The notes under the pieces are model-generated. The model did no database searches. It was given only the letters and a program-made list of their open reading frames with translations, and was not told where the DNA came from. Positions 52,298 through 64,000 of a DNA stretch of 64,000 bases are shown one piece after another. This stretch comes from Membranipora membranacea (taxonomy: Eukaryota > Bryozoa > Gymnolaemata > Cheilostomatida > Membraniporidae): contig OU612066.1 in NCBI GenBank assembly GCA_914767715.1, positions 31,036,283 through 31,100,282 on the forward strand, given 5' to 3'. Position 1 is the first letter of the stretch. The number at the start of each line of letters is the position of its first letter. Position numbers and translations under genes: made by a program.

Positions 52298-52560
52298 TTG
52301 GGAGTGGTCTATTGGTTAAGAGTTCGGATTTGCAATCTTGGGTGTAATGTCCAGATGTAATTCCCAGCACCGACAGTCATATCGGATTTGGTACTGGTAC
52401 ACGATTCATCCAAGCCAGGTCTATGTGGATTGGGAATAAAAATACTCACAGTCTGCCGTGTGTTGGCACACCTCACACATAGTTAATAGAACCCCTTCCG
52501 TCCCCTGATAAAAAACAGCATCTGATCCCAGATGCCAAGGGTAAACTGTACAGAATAACA
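52298..52560 (+). repeat. SINE-like element, copy 3
   Basis: TGGTCTATTGGTTAAGAG at the head resembles a tRNA A box. The body aligns with 25840-26000 (ACCGACAGTCAT, GATTCATCCAAGCC, AAAAATACTCACAG, TGTGTTGGCAC). The two copies define one family. Confidence 0.6.
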
Positions 52561-52653
52561 AAGAATACTAAATAAAATTCACACATACCTCTCATTTTTG
52601 TTTCCTCATGTTCTGATAAATCCAAGTGACTTAACTGGCAAATACAATTCATT

Positions 52654-52678
52654 TATATATATATATATATATATATAT
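52654..52678. repeat. (TA)n microsatellite
   Basis: An uninterrupted TA run of about 12 units. Confidence 0.9.
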
Positions 52679-52982
52679 TTATTATATGATGAGATTCTTA
52701 TGAGCCCGAGAAGTGAGATCCCGGGAACTATGAAGCCTAATATGACAAGTGCTAAGAAGTCATGTTTTTCTACGTATAAGTATGGTGGTTGCCACGAAGC
52801 AATTTTTCATTGATATTGTCAAGGTTGAACTGAACAATTCCCCTTTATGGAAACATCCCAAACCTGCTAAAAAGTGGGTTATTTTTCTGCTGGCACTTCT
52901 TCGCAGTTACTTACGCATTTAATTATCAAAGTAACATCATTATTGAGGGCGTTTTACACAAACTGCACACACAAAAAAATTG

Positions 52983-53218
52983 GCGTTGATTCGATTCTGA
53001 GATAGTTCCCCTGCTTCACCCTTGCAAAGAATCATCTTGACTCTAAGATGACCTGCCGATTGAAGAACAATCAGCTGTGGTTTGATACTTTGAAATAATC
53101 AACTGTCTTTTGAAACTAGCAAGAGGTGGTTTAAGAGTAAAATTAACTCTTAAATATGATTCTTATTTGATTAATTTTAAGGGTGAAGTGGGGGAACTAT
53201 CTGAGAATTAACATCACC
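52983..53218. mobile_element. MITE-like inverted repeat
   Basis: 29-bp arms at 52995-53023 and 53179-53207 (TTCTGAGATAGTTCCCCTG and its inverse, two mismatches), with weaker pairing inward and outward. No coding capacity. Confidence 0.6.
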
Positions 53219-53599
53219 TTTATTTGACTCTAAAATACCTATTGATTTTTAATAAGAGTCATTTTAATCCTAACTTTCATCTGTATGTGGTGTCAAATAC
53301 AACAATAATATGTATGTGGTGATCGATATTGAGTGACGGATATGACCAAAGATGCCAGTCACACTGTAGAAATATTTTGCACGGAAAACTTTCTTTCAGA
53401 CCCAGGTACGCCCACTCTTTTTCAATGGCAATAAAAACTTGCAAAGTTGTATCAAAATCAGACTGAGACTAAATCTTGCAGATCTTCCAAGTATATGATC
53501 TTTGCAGAAACTTGCTTTAATCTTTTTGCACCTTAGCATTACAAGTTGGGAGGTGCTCTGTAGTTTTGTGACATTGTTGTCACACTTGATCCATCAAAC

Positions 53600-53830
53600 A
53601 AAGGAACCATTACGCATTCACATATACGATTGGCCAACAATAGGAGAGGATTATATTGAGAAACCATAAGACAAGCATTTTCATTGGATGACTGAAGTCC
53701 TCACAACGTAGGCATAAGCACAGATTTTCTTTTGCCGTAAATGTTATTGTTTGGCAACAAATTTAGTTCCTTCTGTAGCAGGTGGTCTGGTATGAACATC
53801 TGCCACTGCGGTTACACATTGCAAGATTTT
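53600..53830 (+). repeat. Dispersed repeat, divergent copy
   Basis: GAACCATTACGCATTCAC, then TTTGGCAACA, TTCCTTCTGTAGCAGGTGG and GGTATGAACATCTGCCACTG in the order seen at 28040-28290. Confidence 0.45.
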
Positions 53831-55240
53831 TTACTGGTTTGAAGGGTTTGATCTATTTCCAGTGTTATGATGTAAACATTTTTTTGGAGATAAGAGATCC
53901 CTAATCAGGACAAAATGTAAAAATATTCAAAAGTTATTTTGCCTCTGTGTCAATGTACCAACCTCAATAGCTCATTTGGTTATTATTTCCAAGGAAACTC
54001 TTCCAGTCACTGCCATCAATGATTTAACCTCACTAACGATACCATTTTAGAGCTGGAATTGTGCTCATTTGAACCCACAGATGATGCAAAAGTTTCAAGT
54101 TTTAAAATTCCGATTATCAAGTCTACCAGTTTATAAACTGTGCAATGGAAGCATAGATATATTACATAGCTTCTTTGTTTGTGGAGCCAAACTGGACAAA
54201 TGAATTTGCTTCTTTTGAAGATTGGTTGCACCATGCATAACTTAGGAAGAAAATGAAGACACTATCCATTAAGATCTGTACAGATTATGCTGGAAGTTGA
54301 TTATGATTAAAGCCTTCCATTCAAACATGCTTTACTCCTTGATTCCACCTGTGTGACTTGCATAATACGTCTTGCGTCAAACCAATGTGTTGACGTGTAA
54401 ACGTTTCCATTGTTCATAAGATTAATTGAAAACCTCTGACCACAAATCCTTCTCAACATCGCAGTGTCATGTTCCTGAGTCAGTTGCAAAAAATAGATAT
54501 CATTATAAGAAATACCCATCAGCCAATCGTATTCATATTTAGGGACTTATGTGCATACATGTGATATCCTGGGTAAGCGCAAAAAACACTTATTGCATAA
54601 ACACACCGTCTTAAAGAGGATTTAGGATTACCCTTCTTTGTCATCAGATATAAGGATGCCCATTAGGTGTTTAATTCACTTTTATTAGAGAAGGTAAGGC
54701 TCTCATACTGTTTGGAAAAGAACAATACCTATTTTTTTATTTAGGATGGATGCTGGAATGTTTCAGGTGAGTTGACTTACCAAGATTTTTAACTGTGGGC
54801 TGACAACGAATAGACAAGAGCACAAAACTTGGATGCTTATATGTTTTATCAGAATTTATTTCTAATTCAATTGACACAAATCTTACTGCTTTTACCGATG
54901 CTCAAAGGAAAGTAGCCCAGCATGAACTGCATATGTACAATTCTTTTGTCAGCAACAAAAAATAAAAGCAATTGGGTAACAACCAAAAATACCTGAAATA
55001 AGGAATGAACAGGATATGCAATAAAGTTATCATTTTGTTGCAGAGCAAAAATGGAACAGATGCAACAGAACAGATTGTAAATTTTGATGAGGGTGTTGAT
55101 GGCGGTAACAATGGTGGTAAGAACTCACTTAGTATGAAAATAAAACCGATGATTTTTTTGATGATCCGCCTCTTACTGTGAAAACAAAGGCGCAAAGGAG
55201 GAACACTAAGTCAGTATTGCTCTCATCTCGAATAGTGGAA

Positions 55241-56994
55241 CACTGCGTTTCATACCCAAGAATTGTCTGACAATTCTGTACAATTCTAGAATTGTCAGAA
55301 ACTGACCTATATATCATTACCCAACCAGCAACCATTATTGTGTAGTTAACCCTGCCTGCTAAATAAATTACTTTCATTACTGATATTGTATAGCCATAGT
55401 ATAAGCATTTACAGTTCTAGTCAATATCATACAATTGGATATGCTGTAATGAATAGATATTGCTGTGCAAGGTAGCATCAAAATCTATATTGCGGGAGGC
55501 CCAGGTTCAGACCAGAGCTTTGCTACTAATAAAAATGTACAACATCGCTCCCCAGATGAGCGAGGAATTACTTTGTATCAACTGTCCTACATGCCTAAGT
55601 GGAGAGAAGTGATATGTGAATGAGGCCATATTAACCACAGAACCACTGACTACTGAAAATATGCTGACTGATGTTAAAAAAACTCAAACTTGGTGTCACA
55701 GCAAGTAGTATGAGTACTGATTATTGGCATAGTCTAAACTACGCCCCTTGTGATTATTGAGAGTGATTGGCTTTCAGCTATTTCTATTTGTTGGCCAAAG
55801 ATGCTCTGAGCATGGAGTTAGCTCTGAATGTTATGGTATGTTGGCTGAGGGAGGCAAAGGTAAATCAACTATCGTAAGCCTGGTATATATTCATTACCTG
55901 TCTACAAAGGAGCTCTTGATGTAATACTATATAATTCTCAGCCATCTCAGTTATATGGTGTACAGGAAGCAATTGTGGCATATTTCTCTCTCACTCTTGG
56001 ATGGTAGTTCCCTAGTAGGTGTTCGCACTAGTACAGATAGTATTAAAATGTTAGACTAGTGGCAACACCGTTTAAAGTAATAAATTTTAATCTGTCAGCT
56101 TGAGTGCCACAAGCGGGAGGTTAGCCAATAACAGGCATAATTACATAATTACCTTGATATCCTTGTTGTCAAAATTTTTAATTGTACAATTAAGTATAAT
56201 TAACACTGTTTGTTAATCCTTCATACACATTCCATTGCACTTGTAACAAGTCATCATGACGCACTTGTGGAATCAGAGAGACAGGAGTCATTGTAAGCTG
56301 ACCTAACTTCCTGTCTCTTGCTGCTGATAATGAATGCGGTGAGTTTTAAATTTCGCAAATATTCATTTTCATAATAATGGTTGTTTGGGTGTAATTGCAA
56401 TCATGATCATTCTTTGTCAGAAGAGTGAGGGGCGGGAAGTTGTAACATTTTATGCAAAATACTAGATAATTGTCCAAATTCCATTTGTATATTTTTATCA
56501 AATTATTTCACCAAACTCTGCTTCAAAGCTCATCATTGAACATAGTTATTATGTCAAGAATGAGATTGCCTCGCAAAAAAACCTTAAATTCTCAGGCGCC
56601 CTTATTCTCTAGTATTTGCAAAAAGGTTTCATTGATTTTCCGCGCTTCTTGGTCAACTTCAAGAGTTGAGCCAGCATTATGTGATAATCTGTGTCTTTAC
56701 CCACAGGGTTGTCCATTTTTAAATCTACTGGTACCTTATAAGTTCTGTGAAGGTTGCCTATGACTGCCAGTGTAAACAAAATGAACATTCTGACTGGCTT
56801 ATCTTGATTATGACTTCATGGGTAAATAACTTGGATACCAACAATACATCCAATTATGCTTGGCTAAGATGTTGATGTCAATTGAAAGGTAAACAATTGG
56901 CAAATGACAATGTGAGAATCTTGTTCAAATTCAATAAGCTAATCTCATTGAAAATGATCGGGCAGATTAAACAGTGCATCGTAGCCATTAATTG
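55241..56994. repeat. Imperfect palindrome, left arm (1.75 kb)
   Basis: Reverse complement of 57302-59061 with high identity (by eye above 90%). Checks at both ends and the middle agree: AACTGCG/CGCAGT at the outer end, CAAGTCATCATGACGCACTT at 56250, and GTAGCCATTAATTG at the inner end. No protein-coding exon is recognised in the arm. Confidence 0.9.
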
Positions 56995-57301
56995 AATTTT
57001 ATGGTATATGGGTAGAGAGAAGCAAGAGTAAATCTAACAGGCCTATCATTCAATGACACAATAGAACTCGTTTGTACAGAATGTCTGGTGGTCACTGTAA
57101 ATTCTAAATTTATCAATCCAGCCGATAATAATAATCTGAGAGCTTTGGAAGATTATCTGCCAAAAGGCTGTCCAGGCAATAATTTATCGCTTTAAAATTT
57201 AACAGCTGTAATGGCCCTGCAAGCCCCTAATCTGAATTTGTTGAAATGATTGGAATTTCAGGTTGATAGAACCTTTAACATACCAAACTCTTTGATGCAT
57301 G

Positions 57302-59061
57302 CAATTAATGGCTACAGTGTACAGTTTGATCTGTCTGATCATTTTCAATGAGATTAGCTTATTATTGAATTTGAACAAGATTCTCACAGTGTCATCTGAC
57401 AATTGTTTACCTTTCAATTAACATCAACATCTTAGCCAAGCATAATTGGATGTATTGTTGGTATCCAAGCTTTTTACCCATGAAGTCATAATCAAGATAA
57501 GCCAGTAAGAATGTTAATTTTGTTTACACTGGCATTCATAGGCAACCTTCACAGAACTTATGAGGTACCTCTAGATTTAAAAACGGACAACCCTGTGGAT
57601 AAACACACAGATTATCATCTATAATGCTGGCTCAACTCTTGAAGTTGACCAAGAAGCGCGGAATATCAATGAAAATTTTTTGCAAATACTGGAGAATAAG
57701 GGCGCCAGAGAATTTAAGGTTTTTTGCGAGGCAATCTCATTCTTGGCATAATAACTCTGTACAATGATGAGCTTTGAAACAGAGTTTGGTGAAATAATTT
57801 GATAAAAATATACAAATGGAATTTGGACAATTATCTAGTATTTTGCATAAAATGTTGCAACTTCCCACCCCCTCACTCCTCCGTCAAAGAATGATCATGA
57901 TTGCAATTACACCCAAACAACCATCATTATAAAAATGAATATTCGCGAAATTAAAAAGTCACGGCATTCATTATCAGCGGCAAAAGACAGGAAGTTAGGT
58001 CAGCTTACAATGACTCCTGTCTCTCTGATTCCACAAGTGCGTCATGATGACTTGTTACAAGTGCAATGGAATGTGTGTGAAGGATTAACAAACAGTGTTA
58101 ATTATACTTAATTGGACAATTAAAAATTTTGACAACAAGGATATCAAGGTAGTTATGTATTTATGCCTGTTATTGGCCAATCTCCCTGCTTGTGGTACTC
58201 AAGCTGACAGATTAAAATTTATTACATTAAACGGTGTTGCCACTAGTCTAACATTTTAATACTATCTGTACTAGTGCCAACACCTACTAGGGGACTACCA
58301 TCCAAGAGTGAGAGAGAACTATGCCAGATTTGCTTCCTGTACACCATATAACTGAGATGGCTGAGAATGATATAGTATAACATCAAAAGCTCCTTTGTAG
58401 ACAGGTAATGAATATATACCAGGCTTACGATAGTTAATTTACCTTTGCCTCCCTCAGCCCACATACCTTAACATTCAGAGCTAACTCCATGCTCAGAGCA
58501 TCTTTGGCCAACAACTAGAAATAGCTGAAAGCCATTCACTCTCAATAATCACAAGGGGCGTAGTTTAGACGACGCCAATAATCAGCACTCATACTACTTG
58601 CTGTGACACCAAGTTTGAGTTTTTTTAGCATCAGTCAGCATATTTTCAGTAGTCAGTGGTTCCGTGGATAATATGGCCTCATTCACATATCACTTCTCTC
58701 CACTTAGGCATGTAGGACAGTTGATACAAAGTAATTCCTCGCTCATCTGGGGAGCGATGTTGTACATTTTTATTAGAAGCAAAGATCTGATCTGACCCTG
58801 GGCCTCCCGCAATATAGATTTTGATGCTACCTTGCACAGCAATATCTATTCATTACAGCATATCCAATTGTATGATATTGACTAGAACTGTAAAGGCTTA
58901 TAGTATGGCTATACAATACCAATAATGAAAGTAACTTATTTAGCAGGCAGGGTTAACTACACAATAATGGTTGCTGGTTGGGTAATGATATATAGGTCAG
59001 TTTATGACAATTCTAGAATTGTACAGAATTGTCAGACAATTCTTGGGTATGAAACGCAGTG
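57302..59061. repeat. Imperfect palindrome, right arm (1.76 kb)
   Basis: Mirror of 55241-56994 across an unrelated 307-bp spacer (56995-57301). The small frames mirrored in both arms (such as that starting MKV.YLAGRVNY) are a by-product of the repeat; there is no sign of selection. Confidence 0.9.
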
Positions 59062-59414
59062 GAATGTGTCTCCATTTCACAAGTTCGGATTGGAATCTGC
59101 TCACTAAGTACATAACTTGGACTTGAACCTGTTAAACATTAAAGAAGAATTCTTAAGTCATTCGATGGTTCAAAAGTATTTTTTAGCTTAATAGGTAATG
59201 AACATGGGGGGGGGGGGTCTTTTATTTAGAAAGTGCGATGCTTTACTAATGCAAGCAATTAATCACTATCAAATTATTCACCATTTTGGCTGTTTCTAAT
59301 TGAAAGAACCCCCATAAGCTCTTTGTTTTTGTACTGAAGGCTGAGGCAAGTAAAGAAAACATTTCATTTTTAGCATGACCTATTTATAAAAAATTGATGT
59401 ATTTGTTACTTTAG

Positions 59415-60087
59415 TCGGAGTGAGTGGTACTATAATTGGCATATGCGTAGCTGTTGCTGTCACTATCATACTAACTATTGTACTTCCGTGTCTATATTGG
59501 AGGAAGAAAATAGCGACAGCAATGAATAACAAGCAAACATCACCAGACAATATATTTCGAGGTACGTTTTTTCTGCCCCTTCTTCAGTTTACTTGTCCTG
59601 ATTATAGATGAATTTTGAACTTTGCATGTGTAGAGTAACAAAGTCACTGAAATACAATGATGATTTACTTCAGACCCGATAACTATTTGATTTTATTTAC
59701 GACACAGGTAAATTAGTTCTGTCATCTTTTTAAACTCGACAGCACCAGTTGATTACTTTATGGTATCAAAAAGTTGGCACTTAAAAAGTAGGAGGCTTGG
59801 TAAAATTTTGAGATCCTTTTCGTTAGAATATATTTCCGAATAACAAGGCATTGCAAAAGTAAGCCATTGTGGTTTAAGCTTTACAACATAGTGTTGCAAT
59901 GACAATGATATTCATTTTGTTCATAGACATTGAGATGGGCGTAATTGGAGACTACTACCGACAGAGCTCTGGAAATTCCGGTAGCGAGAGTATAACACAA
60001 TATCAAAAAGAAACATCTAACACAGATCCTACAAGAGAGGTTAATACTCAATTTCAAGGACAGGAGTACTTCAGTCATCATATTTAG
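59415..60087 (+). CDS. Membrane/tail cassette R3: TM segment plus short Tyr tail (partial, 2 exons seen)
   Basis: Exons 59415-59561 and 59927-60087, phase 1 junction, both open. The first gives a TM segment (GTIIGICVAVAVTIILTIVL) and a basic WRKK stop-transfer. The second begins DIEM, has GDYYRQSSG and ends before TAG at 60085. This is the mirrored counterpart of R2: same exon break after the juxtamembrane segment, same phase, same Asp-Ile start and same DYY-SS motif, with otherwise low similarity. I found no convincing upstream exon, so it is either incomplete here, a 3' alternative end for an upstream plus-strand gene, or a relic. Confidence 0.5.
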
Positions 60088-62540
60088 GGAAGTGTATATG
60101 ACATTGCATTCAAATCAATGGACACACTTACTATACCTAGACACTGATATCACATCGTTCCTTCGCTCAGAACTTTGAAGTTTGAAAAAATTACCTCTTA
60201 GATTAACTTACTTCGTACTGTGTTACACAGACAATCATAAGCTAGGCAGGGATACTTTCCGCCTTTCTCTTAACAATATCCATACTTGTTTATCTTGAAA
60301 AGAATTTTGTGGCACAACTAAACCTGGTTTCAGCTTGTTTTACAGGTAAGCATTTAAACCTCATCCCTAGACACTTATTATAGGGTTTTAACCTCACAAC
60401 GATATCTAGCTTTTCAGTCTTAGATTTTTTAGTCTTCCTTCAGCCCTGCACATATTTTAGAATGTAATTTGACAACATTAATCCTAGACTTTTTTAGCTT
60501 GAGCCCAATCTCCTTGAACGTTTTTAACTATAAGAAAAAAATTGCCTGTAGAACATTCTGCCTAAACTCCATACTCACAAAGACAGAGATCAATTGAAAC
60601 TTTTATTCTAAAGGGTCATTTTCAGTGTTGTCCGTTCACTTCACTTGTTCACTTGGTTACATAACCCTTAATGTCGGCATGTAATTTAACCTTAACCTTG
60701 AAGAAAGTTTCAGAATTATTGATATCTTAATTAGTAGTACCATTATAATGATTGGGGGCTTTCATCTCACCATAATGATAATCATTTTACAAAATTTAGT
60801 TGCATCTGAATAAAAAATTTAATTTATGTGTAATGACAGTGGTACACAGTGAATTAAAACGCTATCATTGCCAATGGTTAACATATATAATTTTTTTCTT
60901 TCCAGTATTTCCAGTCCTGCTCATGCTAGGCACACCAAATTTTGACCAACTTTGCCATGCCACTCCCTCTTGAAGGGGATTTATTTGAATAATGAACAAA
61001 CTATGGAAAACATCTCTTATGACTAATTTTTTATTTTTCCTGGTTTTAGGGCTGCGCCAATACCAAAATCTTGTTCTGCACATACTGTACACTCACTGGT
61101 CTCTCAAAATTCATTGAACAATGCTCATATACTATTGAAAGTTAAATTCAATAACCAGCAAATTAGGAATAAGCCTCATTTCGATTTCCTTTCAAAATTT
61201 AATGCCAAAGGGAAAAAATATGTTCTGCACTGCTCAGCCCTAATCTGGGGGAAAGATCGCATTTAATTCACTGTGTAGGTAGCAGATTGCCTGCATTAGA
61301 AAGCCTCGCTGTATCATAAAAAGAATCAGAGCAAAAAGAATTATGCTGATGGAAGGCTGGACAAACTTACATTATCCAACCAAAACAATCAAAACAAGGA
61401 TATGATGTGTCACGTATTGTCTAAATGTAGTCAGCTAAACCGGAGGGTGTGCGTAACGAAATCCTTCACTCAAAGGATTACAGGTGAAATCACCTTAAGC
61501 AATACTGGTGAAAAACCACAGACAGGTTCGCCTATTTATGGTATAGAGGTTCGAATAAAATCAAAATAAGAATTAACATGTGAAAACAATTTATGACAAT
61601 TTCCACACAAAATGCATCCAATCCATCCAACAATTCTGTTTTCTATCAACATTATTTTTTTGACAGAAATGCTCAGGTGATGCATGCAGTTTGCAGATGT
61701 TGCAAAACTGCAGAAAGAACCAATAGTGCTATTGAGTTAGACCTGACTACTAGCATTCAAGTGAATAAAACTGAGCAGTTATATTTTCCAACTTAAAAGT
61801 TATGAATTATAGAGTTCATAATATTTACCATCACAGTATCAGTCATGTAAACAGGTAGATAGAATCGGATGGTCTATTAAAATTACACATTATGCTCTAT
61901 ATTGAATATAAACATTTCTGTTGTTAGAAAATCTCATAAAAACCCTTTGTCTTGTGTTGAGTGTGTGCTTTTTTTGGATGTTGTTAAGTAGATGTTCCTA
62001 AGGATATTTCACAATCGTTCATCATAATTCTTTAATGAAGTGGATGCGACAGATATACGAATGTCTGTAGTTGTGAATAATATTATAAAATTCTGGAAAT
62101 TGAATGCATGTGGTATAACATATAATTTTCAATGCCTTATTTGCACTAAATAAAGAGTAGTTGGGTTAGTGGAGAACTAGGTTTGTTGAGAATGAGGCAA
62201 ACACTGGTAATTTCGACCAGACTGATTTCCCACGTGCAATGTACAATCTACACAAGGACTGCCACCTTATCTAGCTATTATGAATAGCCCCAGTGTCCTC
62301 TGTACCGGTTATACAGATCAAATGCGTTGGAATAATACACGAGAATCCTGTTATTGGTCTACCTGATATTAGTCATAAGTTGATTTGAAACTAAGAATGA
62401 TGGTTTTTGATATACCAACTTTGTTTTGAGGTAGCCTGCAGGCGAATGTTGCGTTTTTTCTTTGTCTAGGAATTAATTTCATAACTGAGCATTCATTCAG
62501 CATGATATACAGGAAATTCAATTAGCTACTCAATTGTAAC
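60088..62540. other. No gene recognised
   Basis: No exon-like frames are seen. A block at 61445-61520 is the inverse of 48585-48660 and so belongs to the mirrored duplication. Confidence 0.4.
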
Positions 62541-64000
62541 AGATGTTTGACGTAGCTTCCTTGTCACTGGGCTGCATGATAAGGATTAAGTTTCAGTGTT
62601 CAATCAAACACAGATTCCTTTTATAATCCACCTGAGTTTCATATAAAAAATTAGCATAAGCATATTCTACAACCCAGTGGTTGCGTCAAGCTAAAGATGA
62701 AGATTTAATAGGAGGAGCTGCTTTATTCCCATGATTTACTGAGCCCAATTAATCAAAGTTCTTTTCAACAGTACTTCATTTCTCCCTGTTTCAATTGCAA
62801 AAAATGGAGTCATACCTATTATTGGAAACATCTTACGTACCAACCTAAATTGATTGACCAATCATACGACAGAAAAAAACTGTGCTTGCAAGAAACACCC
62901 ATTGCTTAGTAATAGTAAATCATGAGCTACACAAGAGGATTAAGGATTTAACTGAGGTGCATTGAATAAAAGAGTTTACATCAGTGCTTCTATACCACTC
63001 CTATTGGTGAAAGAGAGGCTTACATTCTGTCTAGAATAGCTCAATTATTTCTCTCTGATGTTTGATGGGTACTGGTTGGTTCTAGGTGAATAATATAATT
63101 CAGGGGGCAAATATGAATAAGGTGAGTGTACTTATCATGTTTAGTTGACGAAATAATGTTGATATATTGGAACATGAGTATGCTGCACATTGTGTTTAGA
63201 GTAAAATCCTGCAATCATAATTTTCGCTTACAAAATGATATAACAACCACCAATATAGTCTATGGGTACGGATAAATTGTCACTAATGAACTAAACAGCT
63301 TTTCAATGTTACCGCCAGGTAATCAAACTGTGAACCTTGCCTGGAAAATGGTAAGCAAAAAGGGAGCACTGTTTCATCAGTACTTTTTGTTTTAGGACAT
63401 GGATCAAGCAGGGAACGCTGTAAATAATCATGAAGGAATATCTCAAATCGGCATAAGCGAGTTTGGTATGGCAATCTTTGTTTTGACAGGAAGTTAATAA
63501 ATTGTGCGGCGAGAAATGAAATGGAAGCAGTTTTTAACCCAGAGACTGACAGTTTCCTTTGACGACTTTGAACAACCATGATTTTTCTCGGATTAACTTT
63601 TTAAAATGGGCATTGAGATTATTATTGTTTTATCATTATAGGTGCCATTATAATCGGAGCGGGTGGAGCAGTCATTGTCAGTGTGGGTCTTATAGTTTTC
63701 TGTTTATACATCAGGCAGCAAAGAGGGGCAGAAATGGATGACAAACATGCTCCAACAGCGCAGTCAAATATTTATGACTCAGAAGCCACCATAATGTACT
63801 CCAATGCTGCAAAGCTGCTTCAGAATGAGCTGAACAGCTAGTCGAATAACCAGCTAAATTACTAGGCAAACAGCTAACCAAACAACTAGCCAAAAGACTA
63901 GGCAAACAGCTAGCCGAACGACTTGCCAAACAACTAGCCCAACCTTTGAGAATGAAGATGGGCCAGAATAATCCTGCTAGCAGTGCTGCAAGTTCAATAG
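62541..64000. repeat. Large inverted duplication, right arm (runs past the window end)
   Basis: Inverted copy of 45594-47401. Exons, introns and the upstream GACGTAGCTTCCTTGTCACTG block all correspond. The arm is cut by the window edge. Confidence 0.8.
63086..63841 (+). pseudogene. Membrane/tail cassette R4: decayed paralogue of R1
   Basis: Exons 63086-63121, 63396-63456 and 63642-63841 correspond one to one with R1. The TM segment (AIIIGAGGAVIVSVGLIVFCLY) and MDDKHAP, NIYDSEAT and MYSNA are nearly the same as in R1. Decay signs: the first exon is one base longer than in R1, and read in the R1 phase it gives a stop. The second donor is GC, not GT. The tail stops at TAG 63839-63841, just before the repeat region. 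The remains of the 12-bp repeats and of the YENEDG motif (here FENEDG) continue to about 63970 but are out of the coding frame. Confidence 0.6.

Noticed and set aside
58925-59107. Small protein conserved in both palindrome arms
   Set aside because: Conservation follows from the inverted repeat itself, which is equally similar in non-coding parts.
1-64000. CRISPR arrays, operons, bacterial riboswitches
   Set aside because: The sequence is clearly intron-bearing animal DNA, and no regular short repeat-spacer pattern is present.

Overview
The window is nuclear DNA from an animal, probably an invertebrate. It is AT-rich, genes are split by GT-AG introns, coding density is low, and it is full of tRNA-derived SINE-like repeats, LINE 3' fragments and inverted-repeat elements. 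I cannot name the species. Exon chains were assembled by hand from reading frame, splice sites and intron phase, so they are models, not transcripts.

Layout: (1) 2.5-9.3 kb holds two tandemly duplicated minus-strand genes for tiny secreted peptides (51 and 49 aa). Each has a signal peptide followed by a dibasic KR and an almost invariant two-cysteine core. A LINE remnant lies between them. (2) 13.4-21.4 kb is one intact 13-exon minus-strand gene for a 589-aa patatin-like phospholipase with an N-myristoylation motif and a C-terminal EF-hand. (3) 21.4-29.2 kb has no convincing gene, but holds SINE-like sequences and a foldback element. (4) 29.2-42.2 kb on the plus strand carries a signal peptide, a secreted domain, a large glycosylatable ectodomain, a membrane exon and cytoplasmic-tail exons. 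They are mutually phase-compatible. A short secreted form ends at 38.5 kb, and the long membrane form is interrupted by several in-frame stops. Its main intron contains a nested transposon, about 7.2 kb, with a satellite-like end and a decayed minus-strand gene with a CXC-type cysteine motif; a second element with an 8-bp target duplication sits inside it. (5) 45.6-64 kb is a mirror-image cluster of four transmembrane-plus-cytoplasmic-tail cassettes, two on minus and two on plus. Part of it is a large inverted duplication, and a 3.8-kb imperfect palindrome lies near its middle.

The most unusual feature is the combination of (4) and (5): one ectodomain gene followed by several related membrane/tail cassettes in mirrored orientation. 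They share intron phase and a tail exon beginning Asp-Ile, and the copies range from intact to decayed. This resembles a fast-evolving receptor locus. The function is unknown, and any role in recognition or tail switching is speculation.
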